Notes: generated by a model not told the origin, from the sequence alone. A stretch of DNA of 64,000 nt from Phyllostachys edulis (GCA_036346405.1 CM070563.1:29398816-29462815), one strand, 5' to 3'. Counted from the first letter of the stretch, positions 1 to 19,274 are shown. Program-made: numbers and translations.

Positions 1-1271
1 GGAATATCGAAAAGGCCCACGGGCGATTTACCATCACGGTCGTCGATCAGGACTCCTATCAATCCTCGCCGAAAGCGGCGTCGCGATTCGGAGAATGGTT
101 GGAATAGTTGCACGGAGCGGGTCAAGATCACCTACGATTCGTGGAAAGTGGTGCGGACCACTTTGGCCGCTTGTTTGGCGGAAATTCTCGCATCGTTCGA
201 GATCGGTAGAACTCACGGACTCCGTGCGACGACACGTGTTGCTACTGGCGTGCAAAGCGTGGAAGAACTTCAAGAGCACGCTTGTCAAGAACTACGTGGA
301 GAAGGATCTGCCGCCCTTCCACAAGTATCTATTATTGGAAGAGTCTGGGCGAGTTTGTGGCGAAGAAGACGACAGATGAATTTAAGAGTGAAAGTGCGGC
401 GCTACGGCCCTCGAGCAAAAACAAGCACCCCACAGACTCGGCACCGCTGGGTATGCGGGTAAAGCCCCGATATGGAGGGATCAGGAACAGCAGGCAAGCA
501 GTTTGAATCTCTCCCTGCTATTTCCCGAGATCACTGATGTGCACGCCCGACAGTGGTTATTTGCGAGGTTATGTATTCGGCCTATAGGGGAAGTGTACTT
601 TCCAAACCCCGAAGACCAGGAAGTGTCCCAACGCTTGGTAAGATATCGAACTACCTAGTTTGTAATTACTCCATAACTTCATAGGAAGTGAAATGACATG
701 TCGGGCTATATTGCAGATAACGCTGAGTGCACAATCTTCCCAAGGCTCATTCCAGGCAGATAGGGAGAAAGATATACTCTCTACGGCCCTAGGAAACAGT
801 GAGCATCCGGGTCGCACGAGAGGCGCTGGTGTTTTTGTTACATGGGAACAATGGTTCCAAGCGGACTCCGGATCGTACCGGAGTAGGAAGAGAGCCAAAG
901 CCGAGCACGATGCAAAGCTACGAGAGGATCTTCGTGCATCCCTCAGAGATGAGCTCACTGAAAAAATCAGAGCGGAGGTCAGTGAAAAAGTCACACAGGA
1001 GGTCACTCAATCCTTTGAGGAAAGGATTCGTGCGTTCGAGCAAAAGCAGATAGAGACCTTTGAGGAAAGGATTAGGGGATTGCAAATGCCAAGTCAGTTG
1101 GAAGCCCCTGCCCCTACTATACCGCTAGCCAGCCCCCCCAAACATCCGAGTAGCTGCGCGTCCAACCCTAACCCTACCACAATAGGTGATGACAGATTTT
1201 CCGTCGATGACATCCAGGTAATAATTATTATCTCTGGAATGCTCAATCCATTGATAGGCCTGTTGGAGTAG
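1..1271 (+). pseudogene. CACTA transposase-like protein (plant transposase, Ptta/En/Spm type), broken
   Basis: Several short reading frames together resemble the plant En/Spm-type transposase family (Transposase_24). About 250-380 encodes a Lys-rich stretch (KNYVEKDLPPFHKY); 345-480 encodes WASFVAKKTTDEF-like and K..HP.RLGTAGYAGKAPIWR-like segments. At 785-840 the family hallmark ALGNSEHPGRTRGAG is clear, followed at 885-1090 by a charged coiled coil (repeated LRDELTEKIRAEVSEKV and FEERIRGLQ). The frame changes between these blocks (near 370-430 and between 650 and 700). Some changes may be introns, but I could not find splice sites that restore one frame. The gene would act in transposon DNA binding or mobility. 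Family assignment is good; integrity is poor. Confidence 0.68.
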
Positions 1272-1344
1272 CTAATTTTGTACCGTTATGTACGTAGGTG
1301 GCTACGAAGTGCAAGCTCCAAGTGAGATATGTCTCTGTTGCCCT

Positions 1345-3038
1345 AGATGCTGCTTAGGGCCAGGTGTATCCATCCGGTATCGGAGCTTTGGTGCACGGTG
1401 CAAATCTAGCGCTGGATTTCACAAAAGTGAATGTGGACGGTGTTTGTACTAATTTCGAGGCCATCCCGGTGAAAATTCCCCCAAACGATGAGGTCATGAC
1501 TCTAGGGCAAGCCGTTGGAACATTCATCCGATGGCCCAAGGAGGACATCTGCTGGAGCTACCGCCGGTGTCAACTTCACGGAATGTCTGCAGCGGCATCA
1601 AGTCCACGGACCCGATCGCAAACCGGTTACCTGACCGACACGGCAAGGGCCCGTTGCATCACATGCATCTACACCTCGTGCTCGATCGTCTCTTGTGAAG
1701 TCGACCTATACAAAGCGAGGCAGCAAGGGCAAGGGCAAATCGAAGGCGATCGAGTCCTCTCGATATCCCCTTCTTCTTTGTTGGCGGAAATACAAGCTAG
1801 GCGAGCCGTTGCTCGAGAAGTTAGACAGACCCTACCCTAGGATTTGGATTGCACGGAATTGCATACATGGTACATGGAGCAGTCCAACAAGCGGTTGATC
1901 AACGGCGCTCGGGTGTCACCGTCAAGTTCAAGGAGGATCATTTTAACCACGTGTATCAAGGCGCTGTCTTCACGGTGACCTTCGACGACTTGTTACATCT
2001 CTTCAACCTCGGCGAGCTCGGCGTCTCACTCATACGATCTTTGGACAATCGTAAGTGTGTACAATCACGGTCAATGTTAGTGTAATATCGATAAATGTTA
2101 TATATAACTCCTAGCTTTTGTATAATAGATACATGATCGTGAAGCCGAAAGAAGGAAATCACCGGTGGGTTTCCTCGACCCACACATTGTCTCCGAGCAA
2201 AGCATCATGGCGAATGCAACATTAAATCGAGAATTACGTTATAGATTTTTCATGGCTCACCACAACAAGGAATTCATACTTTTGCCCTACAACCGTAAGT
2301 AAGTAGTGTTGCACTCTGGCTATACTTGTTGATTTGTACTTTATAAGCAACACGAACTTAGGTTTAATGACCATGCTGACATACCTGTGTAGGTACCATT
2401 GGATTCTAATTGTAATTATACCAAAACGGAAATACGTAATATACCTAGATTCCCTACAGAGGGCCACTCACAACTTCACAACTATCCGGAGTTTAATCAT
2501 CAGGTAAACACATTTCCTCCATAGAAACTCTATTGTAGTCTTTCCTTCCTTTGCAATGGCTAAGGCTAACTTCTTGGAGTCACGTAGGGTGTTCGACGTG
2601 TTACATGCTAGAGGATGGAATATCAAGGGAAGGACGCTGGGACATGATCAAAAATTCCCGGTACTTGCTAGCTAGTACACATTAATCCTATATAACACTT
2701 CGTAGCAATGCCTCTCGAACTAACCAATTCTATTTTTGCAGTGCCACGGTACTGGCCGAGACATAGCGTCTGTAGATACTATGTTTGCCACAACATGCAA
2801 CTACTCATCGGTTCGCGATCACCAATGATCCTCGGGTTTGTCAATCTTTCAACAACTATTTCATATATACTTACCAATTTATATAAGCCAATTTAACCTT
2901 CATATCGACAAAGTTGCGACCATCGCCGAAAGCTGCGTTGGAGCAGAGCGAGCTCATAAAATTCGATCACACCTTGCGTCATTCCTGAACAGACAGGTCA
3001 TAAATCCAAATGGGAGTTTCCATAGTGTAGGAGATTGA
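1345..3038 (+). pseudogene. Ulp1-like cysteine protease (C48) region of the CACTA element
   Basis: This multi-exon-looking stretch continues the transposon gene. At 1364-1560 a segment (GVCTNFEAIPVKIPPND..TLGQAVGTFIRWPKEDI) resembles the DUF8039-type domain found next to transposon Ulp1 proteases. At 1940-2050 the frame HVYQGAVFTVTFDDLLHLFNL fits the start of a Ulp1 domain. At 2394-2470 HWILIVII...VIYLDSL carries the expected catalytic His (2397-2399) and Asp (2448-2450). At 2760-2800 HSVCRYYVCHNM carries the catalytic Cys (2771-2773). A short tail lies at 2838-3038. The three active-site residues survive but in frames separated by likely introns and some breaks. Ulp1 proteases remove SUMO-like modifiers; their role in CACTA elements is not settled. 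Confidence 0.65.
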
Positions 3039-3269
3039 ACTTGATTAGGATAGATTGAACATAATGGTACATGTGTGTAAATTAATGTACATTAATGGTT
3101 AATTTTAGTTAATTGATTTGTGAATTGGATATGCTTGTTTCTGAAATGAATGCAATTTTGATGTGCTTCTGAAATGAATTAGAATTGGATGTGCTTGTTT
3201 CAGAGGGTATGGCTAGCATTTCCTGAGGCTAGCCAATAAGCGTAAATAGATTTAGCAATGCAAAGACTA

Positions 3270-3652
3270 CCACAGAGCGATGCAGTAGGCGAAACCGTCA
3301 GTGATGATGATTACCCTGAGCGATGCGTAAGCGAAACCGTCGTGATAGTCCACTATCACGAGCGGTTTCATCTGCAGACCGTCTGTGGTAGTCGAATATC
3401 ACAGACGGTTTCATCTACAGACCGTCTGTGGTAGTCGACTATCACAGATGGTTTCATCTACAGACCGTCTGTGGTAGTCGACTATCACGAGCAGTTGCAT
3501 CTCTGCACCGTGCGTGATAGTATATATTACAGACGGTTCGAAAACCATCTGTGATGACCTAATGCATTACTGACCCATAAACTCAGACGGCTCACGGAAC
3601 CGTCTGTGATGGCGTTTTTGAACCGTCTGTAAAGACCTTTTCTGTAGTAGTG
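3270..3652 (+). repeat. CACTA subterminal repeat array and terminal inverted repeat
   Basis: At least ten copies, on both strands, of a roughly 10-12 base motif (accgtctgtgatagt and its complement actatcacagacggt), often paired as short palindromes, occupy the last 380 bases before the terminus. In En/Spm-type elements such repeats bind the transposase. The same motif appears in the CACTA elements at 5638-6940 and 41002-42495, so all three belong to one family or a close group. Confidence 0.85.
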
Positions 3653-4273
3653 TATGCATGTGGTGTGTATGATATGAGTGGGGTATATATATGTGTCCTC
3701 CCTTGTAGTTAAAAAAATGAAAAGCTGGCATTCATTAATTTCTTACAAGTATTTTTTGCCTTCTTTTGAGCTGAATTGTGTTCTTGTTTGGAGCACGCCG
3801 TACGGTCCGGCTAAACCGATTGACATGGTGATTGACTACTACATGAATGACTACGAGTTCGCCGAGCCACCGCGTGTGACGAGCTTGCAAAACACCAATC
3901 CATTGCCGACTGTCAAGAACTTCGGCGATGACGTGTACATTGTCGCTGACCAGCGAGGCTACGAATCTGTCGTATACTACATTGCCAAACGATATCTCAA
4001 TACCGACACTTGTGGTGCCATAGTTGATCCTAGGCTCATACTGAACAAGGTAGAATCGACTTTCCCTTACAAATGCCATTCCCAGTTTCATGATCCATCA
4101 TGAAGCTACTTTTTAAAACTACTTTACATTGAATATACTTTAAGAAAACACTGCCTCCAAACCTCCGTAGTTTCATGATCTGTTCATATTTGACAGCCGG
4201 TGAAGGAGATCAACTACTCACCGGACGGCGTCGTGGTGAAGACGGAGGACGGTTGCTTGTACGAGGCCGACTA
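3653..4273 (+). pseudogene. PAO: Polyamine oxidase fragment (copy of exons 4 and 5)
   Basis: This segment is nearly identical to 12915-13533 in the PAO gene. It includes intron 3 sequence, exon 4 (from about 3793; TPYGPAKPIDMVIDYY... to LNKV) and the first part of exon 5 (VKEINYSPDGVVVKTEDG). The match starts within a few bases of the CACTA end at 3652 and stops abruptly after gaggccgacta at 4273, in the middle of exon 5. Against the main gene the copy has V-to-I, F-to-V, D-to-N and S-to-C replacements. The exon 4 acceptor reads ggag instead of gcag. With no upstream or downstream exons it cannot make an enzyme. It is a duplicated gene fragment, trapped between two CACTA elements. Confidence 0.9.
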
Positions 4274-5637
4274 CCTCCGCTCACGACGTGACGTCACCGT
4301 GGTCGTTGGCCAACCAGAGTCCACCTCGAAGAGACGCCGTTTTCTCTCGGCCGTTGGAGCTCATCAAAACCCCCTTTCTCTTGGCCACTCAGATGAGTCC
4401 GACCATTTCTCCTTCTTCGTTGAGGTAAAGCTGGTGGTCTCTTTGCCTTCCTTTCTCTTTTTACATGTGACATGTGGGTTCGGGAACTTAAGTGCACAGT
4501 TGTAGATCCGTGGACCGGCCGTAGACCCTCGGTCCATGCACTGTGCTGTGGACCGAGAGTATAACAAGTGGACCCCACATGTTAGGCCGCATTTAAATCG
4601 AAAATTAAAATGAAAAATGACACTAGACACTGGACCCCACCGGTTAGTGTCTGTGGCTAGATTCGGCCCGGTAATAAAAGTATTTAATGTTTTTCATCAT
4701 TTAATTACCCATGTTATTAATGAAATGAAAGATGTTGAGTGATTGAGATACGCCATTTAATATGGGTAATCATGGTCCAGTTCCATTAATTATTACTTAC
4801 ATTATGTGTCTCCTTTGTTTGTGTGTATAGGTATTGTTGGTCATGAAATGGAGGGAGTGTTTTTTTATTAGTTTAAATGTTTGTTTTGGATGGACGGTGG
4901 GAGATGCCAATTCTCCCCCAGCCAAACAATCAAATGAAACTTCATGTAAAAAAGAAAGAAATTAAGCAGAAAAAACATAAAACCCAATATTTGCATAAAT
5001 TTAAGTTGAGAATAGAAGGTCTTGACCGTGCAAGTCTTCTATACCCCCATGTGCCTGAACTCGTGCTACATACAAGCTGGAACACGTTGGATTGATCATT
5101 ACGCAGCTTACATTACTGCTAGAATCGGGTGATTCACACATTGTTTAGTGCAGAAGACTGCGGGAGCACGTCCGTGCCACATGGGATATGGTGCAGCTTC
5201 GCAGTTCCCTTCCCAGTGCTGTGTCTTCAATCACTATTCCCTTACACATGTCTGCTGGTTGGCCCACACCTCTCCATCCAAACTTCAAAGCAAAACAAAG
5301 CGGCTACTTCGATTTAAAATAATCTTAAACCATAAAAGCAACTCCCTTTGAGACATAATTTGAAAACACCTCCCTTTAAGGCATAATTTTACGTGTGTTG
5401 ATCTCTAGCTCCCGGGTGCAATTAAACATAAGAACTAAGTATATTGCAACACATATATTTATTATATTTCCATCTATGTATAACGACTACGATTTGTTCT
5501 AATAATATTATTTTTTCTAAATAAAAATTCTGAGTCGAAAAAGGCCTCCCTTAATTCTGTTTGGTGTACTAGACCGTACTGTGCAAATGCATTAGGCAAT
5601 TAATTAGCGGCTAGTATAAGACCCTGGTGGCACCTAT
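4274..5637. other. Intergenic DNA with no recognised gene
   Basis: I see no supported gene here. After the PAO breakpoint the sequence is unrelated to PAO. Around 4844-4860 the string gaaatggagggagtg resembles one end of a Stowaway-type MITE, but I could not find a convincing partner end. 4905-5000 is A-rich. Short open frames (for example 4877-5095) lack any recognisable domain. Confidence 0.5.
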
Positions 5638-6940
5638 CACTACTACAAAAAGACTAATACTGAACGTCTCATCACAGACAGTTGACCAAAACCGTCTGTA
5701 TTAAATACAATCACAGACGGTTTTGGTTTTGTGACCGTCTGTGTTATTGGCTGCGCTAAAAACCGTCTGTGATAATCATAATATCACAGACGGCTCATGT
5801 TGGAAACCGTCTGTGAAGTATCACAGACGGTTCTTAATAAGAACCGTCTGTGATATCACCATAATATCACAAACGGTTCATGTTGAAAACCGTATGTGAA
5901 GTATGACAGACGGTTCTTAACAAGAACCGTCTATGATATTATGGTCATCACAGACGGTTTTTGTTAGTGCAGCATGGCGAAATTTTTTGGACGCGTGCGC
6001 GGGAGGCGAATTGTTTTGGCGCTGTCCTTATATATTATAGCCACCTCCCACCTTGTCTTCCATCAGTCTCTCCCTCTCCCCTCCCCCCGGTGAGCTCCGG
6101 TGACCGCCCTCGATTCCTCAGTGCGGTTCGGTGAGGAGACGCAGCCGACGACCACGAGGAGGAGGAGAGACGCGTAGGACCCATGCCAGTAAGTGATCAA
6201 TCGTTTGTCACCTCCCCCTGCCTTGTTACTTTCGATGGCTCTTAGTAGTGACCGTGGTTTTCTTGTGAATGAATAGATCAAGATAAGATTGCGAATTTTG
6301 AGATGAAGCTCAGGGACATCGACAGCGAGCACCTCAGCATCCCTGACTCTGAATACCAGGCCATCGTCCGCCTCTTTATCTCAGACTTGTTTTCCTCCTT
6401 GGCCACAAATCCGAACCCAAACAGATTTTGGTTTCGTGCACTGTTGGTAAAATAACCATAACTTTTGCAGACGAAGTCGGATTGCGACGTTCTTTGGCTC
6501 ATTGGAAAGCTAACGAAAAGTTCAATCCAAAAATCCATAATTCCAAGTTAGATTCACTCGCGAGGCTCTAGAAAAGTGAAAAATCCAAAAAAGGTTGTTT
6601 AGGGTCTCAAAACGGCCTCCGAAATTTCAACACCCGTTTTAGCCATTCATTTGCCATCTAGTTTGAGTTTTCTTTCATTCTAGATTGTGTAATCAACCAT
6701 ATGCAGATACTCGGGTCCAACTGTCCAGCAATTGATTGGTTTGGCTCAGAATTCAATTTTTTTTTGCAATAGAAAAAACTATGACAGACAGTTCTGAACA
6801 AGAACCATCTGTGATAGTCTATTATTAAAAACCGTCTGTGATGACTCATGTCATCACTGACCCATAAAGTCAGACGGCTCAGAGAAACCGTCTGTAATAG
6901 CGATTTTGAACCGTCTATGATGATCTTTTCTGAGGTAGTG
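5638..6940. mobile_element. Small complete CACTA element carrying a host gene fragment
   Basis: The left end starts CACTACTACAAAAAG at 5638 and the right end is ...tctgaggtagtg at 6940 (reverse complement CACTACCTCAGA). Both ends carry dense cagacggtt subterminal repeats (5665-5965 and 6785-6930). The neighbouring trinucleotides are tat on the left and cat on the right, an imperfect candidate for the 3 bp target duplication. The 1.3 kb element has no transposase. Its interior holds a TATA-like tatatatta near 6030, a C/T-rich leader, a possible donor after ccatgccag (6189), and a PCNA fragment at 6279. It is non-autonomous and would need an enzyme supplied elsewhere. It ends about 190 bases upstream of the PAO TATA box. 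Confidence 0.85.
6279..6374 (+). pseudogene. PCNA: PCNA fragment captured inside the CACTA element
   Basis: Thirty-two codons read QDKIANFEMK then LRDIDSEHLSIPDSEYQAIVRL. This matches the conserved plant PCNA (sliding clamp) segment, which normally reads FEMKLMDIDSEHLGIP and continues with VRMPS. The base pattern just before it (...gaatgaatag then atcaagat) looks like an intron acceptor that would supply the Asn codon of NQDK. Similarity stops after the VR dipeptide, where the sequence runs into unrelated DNA. The copy has Met-to-Arg and Gly-to-Ser replacements. A PCNA monomer has about 260 residues, so this cannot be a working clamp. It is a gene piece carried by the transposon. The identification rests on one strongly conserved motif and I am fairly sure of it. 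Confidence 0.8.
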
Positions 6941-7126
6941 CATGCATGGTTTGCAAAGTTATATTTCAAATTCTCCGTATTTTTTTCGGAAAAGTCAAAT
7001 GGCCGGCGCAAGACCCATGCATGCACCCAAGCTGGCCAATAATACATAATGCATGTGAAATGTACGTTCTCTCTTTACTCGGAATGAAGAAAACAAAAGA
7101 CCAATGCAAGTCAAGTCAAGATAAAG

Positions 7127-7134
7127 TATAAATA
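7127..7134 (+). promoter_or_regulatory. Probable TATA box of PAO
   Basis: tataaata lies 136 bases upstream of the first in-frame ATG (7263) and about 190 bases downstream of the CACTA element. It is followed by a C-rich stretch around 7180-7220 and a GA microsatellite. Spacing is normal for a plant promoter; function is inferred. Confidence 0.55.
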
Positions 7135-7262
7135 ATATGCAAAACAAAGCAAAAATACAGAAGCACGAAGTTTTAAAGACCCACCCCCTCACTTAGCTTC
7201 GTTCTTAAATTCGCCCCCGTTCTCTTTTAATTACGCGCGCGCCCGCACACAGAGAGAGAGAG

Positions 7263-15814
<8,552 letters not shown>

Positions 15815-15827
15815 GTTCCAGAGGTGA

Positions 15828-15833
15828 ATAAAT
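15828..15833 (+). terminator. Possible PAO polyadenylation signal
   Basis: aataaa lies 14 bases after the PAO stop codon (taa at 15812-15814). It is close to the stop for a plant poly(A) signal, and other A/T-rich elements downstream could serve instead. The same aataaa is kept in the copy at 44282. Confidence 0.4.
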
Positions 15834-16727
15834 ATTAGGCTCCGGTTATACAATAATAACATGAGTTTACCAAATTGTCTTTTCAACTAATGTTGCAGCA
15901 AAGTTTAGTGGATTCGTTTTCTCATGGCATAATGCACGGTTATGCTGTAGCTTAGCTTGTGACGGAATTTGTTCTACCTTGCAGGTCCAGCTGCTTGAAG
16001 GTTTTCCTTAATCTGTCTCACAAGAGTGCATCTTTGTGCTGCAATTTTTTTCTTCAAATTATTAACGAGTTGTATTTCTTGGTTAAATAATTGTACTATG
16101 TAGAAATTTCGGGAATAATTGTGTGTCCCTCTTGGAATCCCTATGGCCCACACCATTTATTTATAATGTCAAATATTACAGTTCGATTTTAACACAACTC
16201 GTGCACAATTTGAATCCGACTCGCACACGACTTGGACTCTTACATATAGTCTAATATCTACAACACTTCCTCTCAAGACGGGCATAAGATAATAATCATG
16301 TTCATCTTGTTACATATTTCAATACCATTACTAGAATCTACCAAAATTTACCATCCATCGACTCTATAGCCAATACCATTATAAAGACCAAAAATTGCTC
16401 ACCACCAATACTACCAAGGACATCACCAAATCTATCTCCACCATCTACCAGCTACCCCGACCTCAACCCTATCTTCCTCTACCCTCATACCCCTAGCCAA
16501 CCCCAGCCTTCACCACTCTACCCATAAGCCCCTAGTATTGGCCTCCACCACCTCTACCTCTGTCACAGACCATTACACCTAACTCCAGTCCCAATCCTCT
16601 TTCAGACCTTTCCAGCAACACTATCTCTAACGAAGTTTGGACTGATTTAGCCCTGTAGCAGTTTTTAATTCCAGTTTTAGCCCCCGTAGCGACAAAATTC
16701 CCGGTTTAGCCCCCCTCGTGCACGTGC
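15834..16727. other. PAO 3' flank and low-complexity DNA
   Basis: 15834-16350 is the PAO 3' flank, which is shared with 44285-44801 of the second copy. It includes a cacaacttg..gaatccgactcgcacacgacttgg segment that looks like retrotransposon-derived DNA. 16350-16620 is rich in A/C (caccac, ctacca) with no gene seen. 16630-16727 has repeated gtttagccccc-type segments of unknown origin. Confidence 0.45.
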
Positions 16728-16880
16728 TGCCGTCCCGGAGGGCAGCAACCGAGTTGATGCCGACCGGGAGGGCAGCAACTAGCTGCTGCCAACCGGGACG
16801 GCAGCAACTCGGTTGCTGCCCCCGGGCTCGGCAGCAGCTAGTTGCTGCCGGCCCACTCGGCAGCAGCTTCGCCAGCCCGA
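16728..16880. repeat. GC-rich inverted-repeat cluster of CAGCAACT/AGTTGCTG units
   Basis: Six or more copies of ggcagcaac(t/c) alternate with their complement gttgctgcc over 150 bases. Single strands could fold into several overlapping hairpins. An open frame reads through it but is only repeat translation. Confidence 0.7.
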
Positions 16881-16971
16881 CCGTACTGCATGCTAAATGG
16901 AGATTAGGGTTTGGGTTGGATGCAAAATAGAGATTAGGGTTTGGAAAAAAAATGGAAAAGAATTTTTAGGG

Positions 16972-18005
16972 TTTGCAAAATGGGGAAAAAAATTAGGGTT
17001 TTCAGTTTGGGTTAGCGGTTTTACGAATACGAAGTTTTGTTCAGTCATTTCAATAAGGGTTTGAACGGGCACTTATATTTGTAAAAAAACATTCATTAAG
17101 AAATACGGCACGGAGGTTTGTAAATTAGGGTTACATTTTCTGGAAAATTTAAGGAATTGTACAGTGGACTTGATTGTGTACTATTTGGAGAATTTGATAT
17201 GTGTTATGGAATTGTCCAAAAAATTTAGGATTTAGGTTGCGAAAAATTGGATTTTAGGTTTCGGACATTAGGGTTTCATGATTTCATGTGACTTGGAATA
17301 TATGGAAAAAAAACCGCATTGCAACTCCAATCGAGATATCGATATACAATATGGCGAGTACACAGATAACAGCCGGATAACACCGGATATACACGTAGAA
17401 ATATAGCAAAACAAAATAACAATACAAATATATGCAAACAAAATCGCATAATACGGGATATAACAAAGTTTAAGGTTTGCACAAATGGGGAAAAAATTAC
17501 GGTTTCCAGTTTGGGTTAGCGGTTTTACGAATACGAAGTTTTGTTCAGTCATTTCAATAAGGGTTTGAATGGGCACTTATATTTTTAAAAAAACATTCAT
17601 TAAGAAATACGGGCACGAAGGTTTGTAAATTAGGGTTACATTTTCTGCAAAATCAAGAATTGTACAGTGGACTTGATTGTGTACTATTAGGAGAATTTGA
17701 TATGTGTTATGGAATTGTCTCAAAAATTTAGGATTTAGGTTGCGAAAAATTGGATTTTAGGTTTCGGACATTAGGGTTTCATGATTTCATGTGACTTGGA
17801 ATATATGGAAAAAAACCGCATTGCAACCCCAATCGAGATATCGATATACAATATGGCGAGTACACAGATAACAGCCGGATAACACCGGATATACGCGTAG
17901 AAATATAGCAAAACAAAATAACAAGACAAATATACGCAAACAAAATCGCATAACACGGGATATAACAAAGTTTAAGGTTTGCACAAAGGGGGAAAAAATT
18001 ACGGT
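16972..18005. repeat. Tandem duplication, unit about 505 bp, two full copies and a partial third
   Basis: Unit 1 begins at about 16972 (gggtttgcaaaatgggg), unit 2 at about 17478 (ggtttgcacaaatgggg), and a truncated third unit starts at about 17977 (ggtttgcacaaaggggg) and breaks off at 18005. The units share long exact stretches such as gttagcggttttacgaatac and tcgagatatcgatataca. Scattered ttagggttt motifs are present but do not form telomere arrays. Confidence 0.88.
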
Positions 18006-18239
18006 TTCGAGCGGACAGAAGCACGTTACACGTAGTGACATGACATGATGGTTCGGCTAATTGCTTTAGTCATCCTTGGTACTACTATTACGGTACACTG
18101 CGACACAAGCATCCGGACCTTATAAGTATACATGCCTTTAGGGGATAGTAAAACACATGGGGGGTAGGATGGGGGACTACTACGTAAAGACATGACCTAC
18201 TGCGTGGACCGGGGCTATTTTCCCTTCCTTGCCAGCTCG

Positions 18240-19274
18240 GCGTTGAACTCCTCATCGCCTTCCCGCCCCTTGTCGCGGGAGTGTCCACGTTGGGCTGGTA
18301 TGTCGAAGTCGTCCATATCCTGCGATTCTATGATGTAAGTGCACCGTATATTTAAAATCGTAAAAAGGATGTAAATTATGCATAACTCACGTCGTCGATA
18401 CGGACTACGCTCGGGCGACCAGATACGCTGTGGCGGCCGGACTCAGACGCATGAGCCTTTCCCTTGCCCTTTGGCGGGGTGTCCACGTGGAAATGGTATG
18501 TCGAAATCGTCCATGTCCTGCGATTCCATGATGTAAGTGCACCGTATAGTGAAAATCGCAAAAATGATGTAAATTGTTCGTAACTCACGTCGTGAATACG
18601 GATTACGCCCGGGCGACCGGATACACTGTGGCGGCCGGGCTCAGACGCATGAGCCTTTCCCTTGCCCTTGTCGCGGGACTGTCCACCTCGGGCTGGTATG
18701 TCGAAGTCATCCATGTCCTACGATTCTATGATGTAAGTACACCGTACAGTGCAAAACGCAATAAGGATGTAAATTCTTGATAACTCACGTCGTCGATATG
18801 GATTACGCCCGGCGATCTTGGGCTCCTCGGTGCCTCTGAGCAGGTCCGATGCGTAAGGTTTCCACCGCGACGAAGTTCTCGGCCCGCACCGAGTAGTTCA
18901 AAGATGTACCTGTTTGGATGAATGCCTGTCGTACATCTCCGGCCGTCGATCCTTTGGAAGAAGTGGCGGCGCATCTCGGCTGCCATTACATGGGGATGAA
19001 GTTAAAATTTAAGGAATTGAGCGTTGGGAGAGGAAAATCGTCGTGAAAGAAACACTTACGAGGTGGTGCCGCATGTGTAGTACGCCCGGCGTGTGTCCGG
19101 TGTGTGGATGGATGATCTTTGCGGTTAGCCACACACACACTGCGGGATCGGAAAACGTGGTGGTACTGGAGCATCTTTCATTGATTTATCTGGGTATTGT
19201 AGCTGTTTCCTCTTCTGCTTAAGCCACTTTTGCTTCTTCAACAACCTCGCGTAGAAGTTTGCCGAAGAGTCCAT
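18240..19274 (-). pseudogene. GRF-type zinc-finger protein relative, broken, with repeated C-terminal cassettes
   Basis: On the minus strand from ATG 19274 the frame reads MDSSANFYARLLKKQKWLKQKRKQ then PIPQCVCG, after which a stop interrupts a GRF-like zinc finger. In the next frame the finger continues as HTPDTRRAYYTCGTT-like residues, then an intron-like gap (gtaagtg ... atggcag, about 19060-18985) and MRRHFFQRIDGRR. Real GRF fingers read C.C......GR.YY.C......FF.W.D. Downstream (18830-18240) a cassette of about 180 bases, encoding MDDFDIPARGGQSRDKGKGKAHASE and GRHSVSGRPGVIRIDDVS, is repeated at least three times. The frameshift in the finger suggests a pseudogene. GRF fingers bind nucleic acid. 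Confidence 0.5.

Larger units (their letters stand above)
1..3652 (+). mobile_element. CACTA (En/Spm-type) DNA transposon, 3' part
   Basis: The right end is seen directly: the plus strand ends in ...tctgtagtagtg at 3652, whose reverse complement starts CACTACTACAGA, the hallmark CACTA terminus. It is preceded by about 380 bases of short subterminal repeats (cagacggtt / accgtctgtg). The coding remnants upstream read left to right: a transposase-like part and a Ulp1-like protease part, an arrangement common in plant CACTA elements. The left end lies outside the window. The bases after the end (tat) cannot be compared with a left target duplication. Frames are broken in several places, so the element is probably not autonomous. 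Confidence 0.85.

Noticed and set aside
3735..4091. 118-codon minus frame, repeated at 12995-13351
   Set aside because: Shadow of PAO exon 4 on the opposite strand, present in both copies for that reason.
4844..4860. Possible Stowaway MITE end (gaaatggagggagtg)
   Set aside because: No partner terminus or TA duplication could be found with confidence.
16900..17980. Telomere-like ttagggttt motifs
   Set aside because: Isolated motifs inside a 505 bp tandem unit; no consecutive TTTAGGG array.
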